Below, piece by piece: positions 35,598 to 42,529 of a stretch of 42,529 nt of DNA (positions are counted from its first letter, which is position 1; every line of letters begins with the position of its first letter). The position numbers and the translations under genes were made by a program. The notes below the pieces were generated by a model that made no database searches, had not been told where the DNA came from, and saw only the letters and a list, made by a program, of their open reading frames with translations. This stretch comes from Methylotenera sp. (GTDB lineage Bacteria; Pseudomonadota; Gammaproteobacteria; Burkholderiales; Methylophilaceae): the NCBI GenBank assembly GCA_005797835.1, contig SYKG01000042.1, positions 1 through 42,529 of the forward strand, in the 5' to 3' direction.

Positions 35598-36104
35598 ATG
35601 AAAGACTCACTTAATATGAATAAATCTTTAAAGGCAATACTGACATTTATTTTACTTACTTTTTCGATGCAACTTTTTGCATTAACAGATGCAGAGGAAA
35701 TTGAATTTTCAGCTGCATTGAATGAAGGTAAATTACCAATTATTAAAAAATACATTGAAGTCAAAAAAGTAGATATTAATCATACCTATTTTGCTTGGAG
35801 CCCTTTTCTTATGGCTGCAGCGAAAGGACAATTGCCAGTAATTAAATATTTAGCAGATCATGGTGCCAATATCAATTATACGCATCCAGTTACTAAGATG
35901 AATGCATTTCATCATGCTGCTTTTGATGGTAGAGCAGATATTGTTAATTATCTTGTTTCTAAAGGTGCTGAAATTAATCAAAAGATGAAAGGTGGCATAT
36001 CTATTGTTCGAGTTCTACAGGACAAAGGCGATACAAAAATGGTAGAGTTACTCTTGTCTTTAGGTGTGGCTGAAGAAGGCTGTATTGATGAAAAGTGTTT
36101 TTAA
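35598..36104 (+). CDS. Exported ankyrin-repeat protein (168 aa)
   Basis: A small protein with a signal peptide (hydrophobic core LTFILLTFSMQLFA, cleavage near residue 29, before LTDAEE) followed by about four ankyrin repeats (WSPFLMAAAKGQLPVIKYLADHGANIN; NAFHHAAFDGRADIVNYLVSKGAEIN). The ATG at 35598 abuts the purL stop; a second ATG at 35616 starts directly at the signal peptide and may be the real one. Ankyrin repeats bind proteins; an exported one would work in the periplasm. The C-terminus ends with a Cys pair (EEGCIDEKCF). The partner is unknown. It overlaps no other gene and lies 25 bases before the beta-propeller gene. Confidence 0.85.
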   Translation: MKDSLNMNKSLKAILTFILLTFSMQLFALTDAEEIEFSAALNEGKLPIIKKYIEVKKVDINHTYFAWSPFLMAAAKGQLPVIKYLADHGANINYTHPVTKMNAFHHAAFDGRADIVNYLVSKGAEINQKMKGGISIVRVLQDKGDTKMVELLLSLGVAEEGCIDEKCF

Positions 36105-36129
36105 TCCACAACGAGTTTTTAAAATTATT

Positions 36130-36960
36130 ATGAAAAATTTACGTATTTTTTTAATCCTATTATTACTCACAGGTATTAACGTAAAAGCACATGAATCACT
36201 CAACACAATATTAGGATTTATTAATCCTGAATCAGTTGTGCAAGATGCTAAGGGAGATATTTACGTTTCTGAAATAGGTGAGTTCAATAAAGATGGTGAT
36301 GGAAAAATTGTTCGCATATCAGTTGATGGAAAACTGTCAACATTTTCAAGCGGTATGGATGATCCTAAGGGTTTGACTTTTCATGGCAAATCTTTATATG
36401 TAACAGATAAAAATCGAGTTTTGAAGGTTGAGCCTAATGGAAAGTGGGCTGTAATTGGGAGCACTATGGCATTTCCTCAAACACCTATTTTCTTAAATGA
36501 CATTGTTGCAGATGCCTCTGGTAATTTGTATATAAGTGATAGTGGCAATTTAAAATCAGGTGGCGCCATCTATAAAATTACCCTCGATAAAAAAATCACT
36601 ATAGTCCTTGATGAGAGAACTCCGCAAATTTTGGCTCCCAATGGTCTTTGGATTATTAAAAATGATCTATATGAAGTTGATTTTTCAAGTGGAATTTTAT
36701 ATAAAATTAATTTGAAAAATAATTCTATTACTAAAGTTGCTGAAGGATTTGGCGGTGCAGATGGCTTAATTAAATCTGGAAAAAATTTCTTTATCAGTGA
36801 CTGGAAAAACGGAAAAATTTTTAAAGTACAAGAAGGTAAGGTGAGTTTATATAAAGATGGTTTCGCAGCTGCTGCTGATATAGCACTTTCTTACGACAAA
36901 AAATCTATCATTGTGCCAGATATGAAAGCTGGTTCTGTAACTTTACTTCACATTCATTAG
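36130..36960 (+). CDS. Exported SMP-30/NHL-like beta-propeller protein
   Basis: A 276-residue protein with a signal peptide (MKNLRIFLILLLLTGINVKA, cleavage about 20-22) and repeated blades of the six-bladed SMP-30/gluconolactonase or NHL type: PESVVQDAKGDIYVSEIG, MDDPKGLTFHGKSLYVTD, LNDIVADASGNLYISDSG, APNGLWIIKNDLYEVDF. The ATG at 36130 starts the signal peptide; the frame runs open back to 36064, inside the ankyrin gene, but that part is not signal-like. Relatives are lactonases or sugar/ligand binders, so an enzymatic role is possible but unproven. It probably shares a transcript with purL and the ankyrin gene. Confidence 0.88.
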   Translation: MKNLRIFLILLLLTGINVKAHESLNTILGFINPESVVQDAKGDIYVSEIGEFNKDGDGKIVRISVDGKLSTFSSGMDDPKGLTFHGKSLYVTDKNRVLKVEPNGKWAVIGSTMAFPQTPIFLNDIVADASGNLYISDSGNLKSGGAIYKITLDKKITIVLDERTPQILAPNGLWIIKNDLYEVDFSSGILYKINLKNNSITKVAEGFGGADGLIKSGKNFFISDWKNGKIFKVQEGKVSLYKDGFAAAADIALSYDKKSIIVPDMKAGSVTLLHIH

Positions 36961-36965
36961 TTCAT

Positions 36966-37082
36966 TTAGCTATTGATTTTAGAGCATACTGCCCCAGAGC
37001 TCTTGCTGAAAATGATTTAAATAAGAAATTAAATAAAGAAGTGCGTTATAGCGTTGGCTTTTTAAGAGAAGAGCTCATTTAA
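36966..37082 (+). pseudogene. C-terminal reading-frame remnant without a start
   Basis: Between the beta-propeller gene and serB an open frame reads AIDFRAYCPRALAENDLN and then KEVRYSVGFLREELI before TAA at 37080-37082. The residue mix looks like a real protein C-terminus, but there is no ATG, GTG or TTG before it except a GTG at 37041, and the frame runs into the 3' end of the previous gene in another phase. It may be the last piece of a deleted gene. I cannot name the family. It overlaps the serB end by 8 bases. Confidence 0.35.
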
Positions 37083-37923
37083 CCTTAAAAAGATTCAATA
37101 CCCCTTTAAAAGTTGAGTAGTTTAGTTGAAACCTTGCTTTTTCTTGAACAATAGGCTTTGCATGATACGCAATGCTATATTGGGCCTCAGCTAACATTTT
37201 TAAGTCATTTGCACCGTCACCAATCACAATTGTTTGAAATTTATCAATGCTAAGTTTTGCTTGAAAATCTCTTACTGTTTGAGCCTTCACCTCGTCATTT
37301 ATAATTCGGCCCAATATTTTACCAGTGAGTTTCTTATTTTTAATCTCTAGTTGATTAGATATAGCAACATCGATCTCTAATTTATTTTTCACATAATCTA
37401 CAAAATAATTAAAACCGCCTGACACTATTGCTGTTGTCACATTATTCTTACGACAAGCTTCAATCCATGCCTGAGTACCTTCATTAAAAGTTAATCTTTG
37501 CTCTATGACTTTAAAAAGCATGTCTTCCTCAAGATCTTCCAATAAAGAAACTCTCTGAATGAGACTTTGCGTGAAATCAATTTCACCACTCATGGCACTT
37601 TTAGTGATTGAAGCGACATCTTCTTTTTTACCGCACATATCTGCAAGTTCATCAATACATTCGATCGAAATGAGTGTTGAATCCATATCCATTACACATA
37701 AACTAAATTCACTTAAGGTCCTGAAATATTCAAGAACTGCAAAATCTATATGCTCTAGATCAAGTTGTTTTTTTAAGTCTAATGATAATTCAGTTTCAAT
37801 CTCAAACATAGCAGCAGTATCATTGATAAGATGCGCTGGGTGAGCCGATATCTCACCTAAAATTTCAGAAATATCTGCTAAACGACTTTGAATACTAAGT
37901 GGGGATTGAACTAATAACTTCAT
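37075..37923 (-). CDS. serB: Phosphoserine phosphatase
   Basis: SerB does the last step of serine synthesis. HAD-family motif I is D79-M-D81-S-T with D79 as nucleophile, motif II is VSGGFNYF, and motif IV is IGDGANDLKML. The N-terminal 70 residues are a degenerate ACT-like part. The start is the ATG at 37923 (MKLLVQSPLS), giving 282 residues; the frame is open to 37998, but the extra 25 residues are not conserved. It stands alone on the minus strand, facing sucC across 124 bases. Confidence 0.95.
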   Translation of the reverse strand: MKLLVQSPLSIQSRLADISEILGEISAHPAHLINDTAAMFEIETELSLDLKKQLDLEHIDFAVLEYFRTLSEFSLCVMDMDSTLISIECIDELADMCGKKEDVASITKSAMSGEIDFTQSLIQRVSLLEDLEEDMLFKVIEQRLTFNEGTQAWIEACRKNNVTTAIVSGGFNYFVDYVKNKLEIDVAISNQLEIKNKKLTGKILGRIINDEVKAQTVRDFQAKLSIDKFQTIVIGDGANDLKMLAEAQYSIAYHAKPIVQEKARFQLNYSTFKGVLNLFKVK

Positions 37924-38047
37924 AGTATGAATAAATGATATTAGCCTACAAATTAATAATTCTAACATTGCCATGAAAATATAATTCTTAACTAGCATGT
38001 TTATCTAAATTCATAGAAAATAATACTTATTTATTTCCTTTTTTAAC

Positions 38048-39211
38048 ATGAATCTCCACGAATATCAGGCCAAACAATTAGTTAAAAAATATGGTATTTC
38101 TGTTCCAAAAGGTATTGTAATTAAGTCAATAGACGAGTTGGATCAATCAATAACCCAGTTAGAGTCACCTACTTTCGTGATTAAAGCTCAAATTCATGCA
38201 GGTGGTAGAGGTAAAGCAGGTGGGGTTAAGATTGTAAGTTCTCATGAAGAAGCAGCTAAAGCTGTTCATTCATTGCTTCATAAAAAACTTGTCACTAATC
38301 AAAATAAGCCGAACGGCCAGCCTGTTAATACACTTCTTATCGAAGAGTCATGCGATATTGAAAAAGAATTATATTTTTCCATATTAGTTGATAGGCAATT
38401 AGAAAAAATTATTGTGATTGCATCTTCTGCTGGCGGTATGGAAATTGAAGAAATCTCTAAAAATAATCCTGAAAGAATTATCAAAGAAACTTGTAATTTA
38501 ATTAATGGGCTCATGGACTATCAATCAAGAAAGATTGCATTTTTCTTAGGATTGCCTACAGGAATGATTAATGATTTCGTAGAGTTTGCTAAAAATGCTT
38601 TTAAGGCTTTTATTGAAAATAATTTAGCCTTATTAGAAATTAATCCACTAGTTATAACTTCGCACAAAAAAATTATGGCTCTCGATTGCAAAGTAAATAT
38701 CGATGACAATGCACTTTATAAACAAAAAAGTTTAGCTGAGCTTCGGGATTGGTCTCAAAATGACTCTAAAGAATCTGAGGCTTTTAATGCTGGATTAAAC
38801 TATATTGCACTTAATGGCAATATCGGCTGTATGGTTAATGGTGCAGGTCTTGCTATGGCCACAATGGATCTGATCAAGCTTTATGGGGGTGAGCCTGCAA
38901 ACTTTTTAGATGTCGGTGGCGGAGCAACTCCTGAAACAGTTGCTAAAGCTTTTAAAATTATTCTTGATGACAAGAACGTACAAGTCGTATTAGTAAATAT
39001 ATTTGGTGGCATTATGCGTTGCGATATTATTGCAGAAGGTATTATTGCAGCAGTTAAAGAAGTAGGTATTGAAATACCTATTGTCGTAAGATTAGAAGGT
39101 ACTAATGTTGATCTAGGTAAAAAACTTTTACAGACAAGTGGTTTAAATATTAAAGCTGCAAATACCCTCACAGAAGCAGCAACTATTGCAACAAACCTTA
39201 TCAAAAAATAA
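38048..39211 (+). CDS. sucC: Succinyl-CoA synthetase beta subunit (ADP-forming)
   Basis: SucC with SucD interconverts succinyl-CoA and succinate with ATP or GTP formation. The 387-residue protein begins [17 protein letters not shown] and has the ATP-grasp part ([17 protein letters not shown]), [10 protein letters not shown] and the signature [28 protein letters not shown]. Length matches E. coli SucC (388). The related malate-CoA ligase (MtkA) of serine-cycle methylotrophs looks similar. Here the residues look like SucC, but sequence alone does not fix the substrate. sucD follows after one base. Confidence 0.95.
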   Translation: MNLHEYQAKQLVKKYGISVPKGIVIKSIDELDQSITQLESPTFVIKAQIHAGGRGKAGGVKIVSSHEEAAKAVHSLLHKKLVTNQNKPNGQPVNTLLIEESCDIEKELYFSILVDRQLEKIIVIASSAGGMEIEEISKNNPERIIKETCNLINGLMDYQSRKIAFFLGLPTGMINDFVEFAKNAFKAFIENNLALLEINPLVITSHKKIMALDCKVNIDDNALYKQKSLAELRDWSQNDSKESEAFNAGLNYIALNGNIGCMVNGAGLAMATMDLIKLYGGEPANFLDVGGGATPETVAKAFKIILDDKNVQVVLVNIFGGIMRCDIIAEGIIAAVKEVGIEIPIVVRLEGTNVDLGKKLLQTSGLNIKAANTLTEAATIATNLIKK

Positions 39212-39212
39212 A

Positions 39213-40097
39213 ATGTCTATTCTTGTTAATAAATCTACCAAAGTTATTTGTCAAGGCTTTACAGGGAAACAAGGTACCTTTCATTCAGAACAAGCGCTAG
39301 CTTATGGTACAAAATTAGTCGGTGGTGTCACACCAGGGAAAGGTGGTACATCTCATCTTAATTTACCAGTATTTAACACAGTCAGAGATGCTATCAAAAC
39401 AACTGGGGCTAATGCATCAGTAATTTATGTTCCTCCAGCTTTTGCTGCAGATTCAATTATAGAGGCTTCGGAAGAAGGTATCGAAATTATTGTATGCATT
39501 ACCGAAGGTATTCCAACACAAGATATGATTAATGTAAAAGCAGCTATTCGAGCTAATCAATCCAAACTTATTGGACCCAATTGTCCGGGCGTTATTTCCC
39601 CTGGTGAATGCAAGATTGGTATTATGCCTGGCGATATTCATTTACCTGGAACCATTGGTATTATTTCAAAATCTGGCACGCTGACTTATGAGGCTGTTCA
39701 GCAAACCACTATACTGGGCTTAGGCCAAAGTACATGTGTTGGTATTGGCGGTGACCCCATCAAAGGACTTAATTTTATTGAGTGCTTGCAAATGTTTGAG
39801 GAGGATAAGAGTACCAAAGGTATTATCTTAGTCGGCGAAATTGGTGGCTCAGATGAAGAATTAGCTGCTGAATATATTAAACAATACATTAAAAAACCTA
39901 TTGCGGGTTATATCGCGGGTATTACAGCTCCTAAAGGAAAAAGAATGGGTCATGCAGGTGCCATCATTTCTAAAGGCTCTGGTCTTGCAATAGATAAAAT
40001 CGATGCGTTAGAAAAAGTCGGTGTCAGTATATCTAAATCGCCTACAGATATGGGACTTACAATGCAAGCCTTATTAAAAAAAATAAAAATTGTATAA
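39213..40097 (+). CDS. sucD: Succinyl-CoA synthetase alpha subunit
   Basis: The 294-residue alpha subunit binds CoA and carries the phosphohistidine. CoA site: [21 protein letters not shown]; active-site H247 in RMGHAGAII. The start is the ATG at 39213 ([12 protein letters not shown]), one base after sucC; the frame extends to a TTG at 39186 inside sucC, but that is not conserved. Its 3' end overlaps the start of the ankyrin gene by 8 bases, so translation of the latter is probably coupled. Confidence 0.96.
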   Translation: MSILVNKSTKVICQGFTGKQGTFHSEQALAYGTKLVGGVTPGKGGTSHLNLPVFNTVRDAIKTTGANASVIYVPPAFAADSIIEASEEGIEIIVCITEGIPTQDMINVKAAIRANQSKLIGPNCPGVISPGECKIGIMPGDIHLPGTIGIISKSGTLTYEAVQQTTILGLGQSTCVGIGGDPIKGLNFIECLQMFEEDKSTKGIILVGEIGGSDEELAAEYIKQYIKKPIAGYIAGITAPKGKRMGHAGAIISKGSGLAIDKIDALEKVGVSISKSPTDMGLTMQALLKKIKIV

Positions 40098-41037
40098 AAC
40101 AACCTATTTATTTTTTCTTATGATTATCTCTCTCTTTGCATCTCTGGTAAATGCTGAAGAATCGGTGAATTATCTTTTAACAGCAGCTTCAAAGGGCGAT
40201 CTTGAAACAGTGAGTGCTATTTTAGATAGCGGTGGTAATCCAAATACTAAAGACGAAGATGGTGTTACAGCACTAATGTATGCTGCGAGAAAAGATATGG
40301 ACAAGGTTTTGGCCTATTTAATTAAAAAAGGGGCAAAAGTGAATGTGACGGAAAATAATGGTTGGACAGCATTAATGTTTGCAGCTAAAAAAAATTATGT
40401 AAGATCAGTTCATTTACTTTTAGATAATGGTGCAGACCCTAAAATAAGGGATAATGACGGTTGGAGCGCTTACGGATTAGCAGCTATATCAGGGTTTCAT
40501 GAAGTCATAGATCTTCTCATTAATCGAGGTATTGATCCTAATAGTTCTAACGATTCTGGACAAACTGTTTTGATGTATGCAGCAAAAAATGGTGATATCA
40601 AAACTATTCAAATACTTCTTGATAGTGGTGCTGATCCAAATATTGTAGATAAGTATAAATGTAGTCCTCTTATATATGCTGCAAGAGAAGGTAATGTAGA
40701 TGCAATTATTCTTTTTTTAAAGCATGGTATAAAAATTGATTACGAAGACCAATTTAATTGGACAGCTCTTACTTGGGCTACTAAAAAAAATCAGTTGTCA
40801 GTAGCCAAACTTTTAATAAGTAGTGGTGCTAACGTTGACCGTAAAGATTCGGATGGAACTCCTATTTTTCATTATGCCGTAGCAAACAAATCTAAAGAAA
40901 TGGTTCAGCTTTTCATCGACTCAAAAGTCAATATAAAAGCAAAAGATCGTTATGGATTAACAGCGCTTGTATATGCTCTCAAAGTAAAAAATAAAGAAAT
41001 TACTGATCTAGTTAAAAATGCAGGTGGTAATTACTAG
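40090..41037 (+). CDS. Exported ankyrin-repeat protein (315 aa)
   Basis: A secreted protein built almost wholly of about eight or nine 33-residue ankyrin repeats ([75 protein letters not shown] and others). The signal peptide [21 protein letters not shown] ends before EESVN. The start is a TTG at 40090 inside the last codons of sucD; the next ATG (40120) would cut the signal peptide to 14 residues, so TTG is favoured. Located between sucCD and nadE (5 bases before it), it appears operon-linked. The function is unknown; it probably binds another periplasmic protein. Confidence 0.9.
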   Translation: MYKTTYLFFLMIISLFASLVNAEESVNYLLTAASKGDLETVSAILDSGGNPNTKDEDGVTALMYAARKDMDKVLAYLIKKGAKVNVTENNGWTALMFAAKKNYVRSVHLLLDNGADPKIRDNDGWSAYGLAAISGFHEVIDLLINRGIDPNSSNDSGQTVLMYAAKNGDIKTIQILLDSGADPNIVDKYKCSPLIYAAREGNVDAIILFLKHGIKIDYEDQFNWTALTWATKKNQLSVAKLLISSGANVDRKDSDGTPIFHYAVANKSKEMVQLFIDSKVNIKAKDRYGLTALVYALKVKNKEITDLVKNAGGNY

Positions 41038-41042
41038 AAGCC

Positions 41043-42529
41043 ATGAAAATAGCATTAGTACAAATAAATTCATTTGTTGGTGATATTGAAAACAATAGCA
41101 ATCTTATTATCAAGCTTGCAAAAGATGCCTTTAAAAAAGGGGCAGAACTGATTATAACTCCCGAGCTTTCTATATGTGGCTATCCTCCAGAGGATCTAGT
41201 TTTAAGAGAAGATTTTCTTAATTTATGCTTAAAAGCATTAAAAAAAATTGCGAAAGCTTTACCTTTCGTTAAAGTAATCGTAGGGCATCCAATAAAAAAA
41301 GATAACAATATTTATAATGCAGCCTCAGTACTTTTCAATGGAAAAATTCAAGGCACTTATTACAAACAAGTTTTGCCAAATTATGGTGTGTTTGACGAAA
41401 ATAGATATTTTACACCTGGTAAAAAAGAATTTATTTTTACGCATAAGAACTTAAATATTGCATTACTGATCTGTGAAGATGCCTGGAGCACCATACCAAG
41501 AGAACTAATTAAGAAAAAATCAGTTGACTGGATTATTGTAATTAATGCATCTCCGTATGAATTAGAAAAGTCTAAAACTCGAATAAAAATTATTTCTAGT
41601 TTAGCAAAAGAAACTAAATCTAATGTGATTTACGTCAACGCAATTGGTGGTCAAGATGAACTCGTCTTTGATGGTGGTTCTTTTATAGTTACTAAGGAAG
41701 AAAAGCTTCTGCATCAATCGCCATTCTTTAAAGAAGAAACAACGATTATTGATCTTTTTTCAAAAAAAAGTATTAAAACAGCTAACTATATGACACCTTT
41801 TAAAAAGGAAGAACATCTATATGAAGCACTCAAATTAGCTCTAAAGGATTATGTAATTAAGAATAATTTTACAAACTTATTTTTAGGGTTATCTGGTGGT
41901 ATAGATTCTGCGCTAGTTCTTGCATTAGCGAGAGATACATTTGATAAAAAAAATATTACGGCTGTTATGATGCCATCAGAATTTACTGCAAAAATAAGCA
42001 TAACAGAAGCTCGTAAAATGATTAAAAATACGGGTGTAAATTACAAAGAAATAGATATTCAGCCCATTTTTAAACTTTTTAAAAAAATATTATTTAAGGA
42101 ATTCAAAAATAAGCCTTTTGATACTACTGAAGAGAATTTGCAGGCACGGATCAGAGGTGTTTTATTAATGGCTCTATCAAATAAATTTAATGGTCTTGTA
42201 ATTTCTACAAGCAATAAAAGTGAGACTGCTGTGGGCTACACAACTCTTTATGGGGATATGGTAGGAGGTTTTGCACTTCTTAAAGATGTTCCAAAAACAT
42301 GGGTCTATAGATTAGCGCACTATAGAAATTCTATATCATCTATCATTCCTAATAAAATTATCAAAAGAGCCCCTACTGCTGAATTAAAGGCTAATCAACT
42401 TGATCAGAATAGTCTCCCTAAATATGAAATTCTTGATAAGATAATTGAACTTTATATAGAAAAAGATTTAGATGTAAAAACGATTGTAAAAAATGGTTTT
42501 TCTAGTAAAAATGTAACTCATGTTGTAAA
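41043..42529 (+). CDS. nadE: Glutamine-dependent NAD+ synthetase, C-terminus beyond window
   Basis: NadE makes NAD from deamido-NAD, ATP and glutamine. The first 495 residues are present; the gene runs off the right edge without a stop. The N-terminal nitrilase-type glutaminase has the triad E41 (TPELSICGYPPED), K108 (YYKQVLPNYGVFDE) and C144 (LLICEDAW). The synthetase domain has the P-loop SGGIDS (284-289), KSETAVGYTTLYGDMVGG, and RAPTAELKANQLDQ. Full-length relatives are about 540 residues, so only a few dozen are missing. It starts 5 bases after the ankyrin gene. Confidence 0.95.
   Translation, partial: MKIALVQINSFVGDIENNSNLIIKLAKDAFKKGAELIITPELSICGYPPEDLVLREDFLNLCLKALKKIAKALPFVKVIVGHPIKKDNNIYNAASVLFNGKIQGTYYKQVLPNYGVFDENRYFTPGKKEFIFTHKNLNIALLICEDAWSTIPRELIKKKSVDWIIVINASPYELEKSKTRIKIISSLAKETKSNVIYVNAIGGQDELVFDGGSFIVTKEEKLLHQSPFFKEETTIIDLFSKKSIKTANYMTPFKKEEHLYEALKLALKDYVIKNNFTNLFLGLSGGIDSALVLALARDTFDKKNITAVMMPSEFTAKISITEARKMIKNTGVNYKEIDIQPIFKLFKKILFKEFKNKPFDTTEENLQARIRGVLLMALSNKFNGLVISTSNKSETAVGYTTLYGDMVGGFALLKDVPKTWVYRLAHYRNSISSIIPNKIIKRAPTAELKANQLDQNSLPKYEILDKIIELYIEKDLDVKTIVKNGFSSKNVTHVV

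Noticed and set aside
36996-37076. Inverted GAGCTCTT / AAGAGCTC copies between the beta-propeller gene and serB.
   Set aside because: The arms are 65 bases apart and only 8 bases long, with no T-run; chance is likely.
37924-38047. The 124-base gap between serB and sucC as a riboswitch or small RNA.
   Set aside because: It is AT-rich with a TATAAT (37980-37985) but no -35, no stable hairpin and no recognisable riboswitch core; probably only divergent promoters.
1-42529. CRISPR arrays, insertion sequences, prophage, restriction or toxin-antitoxin genes.
   Set aside because: No repeated spacer pattern, transposase, integrase, phage or defence protein was seen on either strand.

Overview
The window is AT-rich, tightly packed bacterial chromosome. 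I count about 43 protein genes that are intact or run off an end, plus a few small or broken ones, and almost no spacer: no gene-free stretch exceeds about 125 bases. Gene content (pgsA/uvrC next to tRNA-Gly, wrbA-DUF2069, surE-nlpD, yciB-yciI-bolA-ppiC, dapD-prmB, trpS-scpA-scpB-rluB) and the proteins themselves read as Betaproteobacteria. The low GC, short intergenic gaps and missing operon members fit a streamlined Methylophilaceae (OM43 / Methylopumilus / Methylotenera-like) genome. That placement is an inference from gene order and protein style; no methylotrophy marker gene lies in the window.

Layout. 1-3295 (minus strand): UDG family 5, a 4-oxalocrotonate-type tautomerase, uvrC and pgsA, then a tRNA-Gly cut by the left edge with its own strong promoter. 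3371-8253 (plus): rlmJ, then a tightly coupled run purB-wrbA-DUF2069-surE-nlpD. 8231-9248 (minus): a thioredoxin-like protein and a nitroreductase. 9334-9907 (plus): a tiny ORF and tadA, closed by a bidirectional terminator. 9938-16452 (minus): dsbB-cysM-exonuclease-rlmD-L,D-transpeptidase-yhhQ-nagZ, and a BI-1 family membrane protein with its own promoter. 16517-22405 (plus): xseA, kup, an M48 lipoprotein protease, dapD, a broken yffB/ArsC-like gene and prmB. 22402-27547 (minus): PHP phosphoesterase, M50 protease, trpS, scpA, scpB, rluB. 27604-29517 (plus): yciB-yciI-bolA-ppiC with a terminator. 29604-31624 (plus): feoAB behind a Fur box. 31701-36960 (plus): purL, a periplasmic ankyrin protein and a secreted beta-propeller. 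37075-37923 (minus): serB. 38048-42529 (plus): sucC-sucD, a periplasmic ankyrin protein and nadE, which runs off the right edge.

Most genes are housekeeping: DNA repair, purine and NAD synthesis, lysine/cysteine/serine synthesis, rRNA and tRNA modification, chromosome condensation, envelope maintenance, and iron and potassium uptake. I see no mobile element, CRISPR array, toxin-antitoxin pair, phage gene or defence island, and I do not think the window holds an obviously new multi-gene system. The points most worth a second look are signs of genome reduction (a decayed yffB-like gene where dapE would be expected; surE-nlpD without pcm or rpoS; an orphan C-terminal reading-frame remnant before serB), two exported ankyrin proteins placed inside core metabolic operons, and a few small uncharacterised ORFs.
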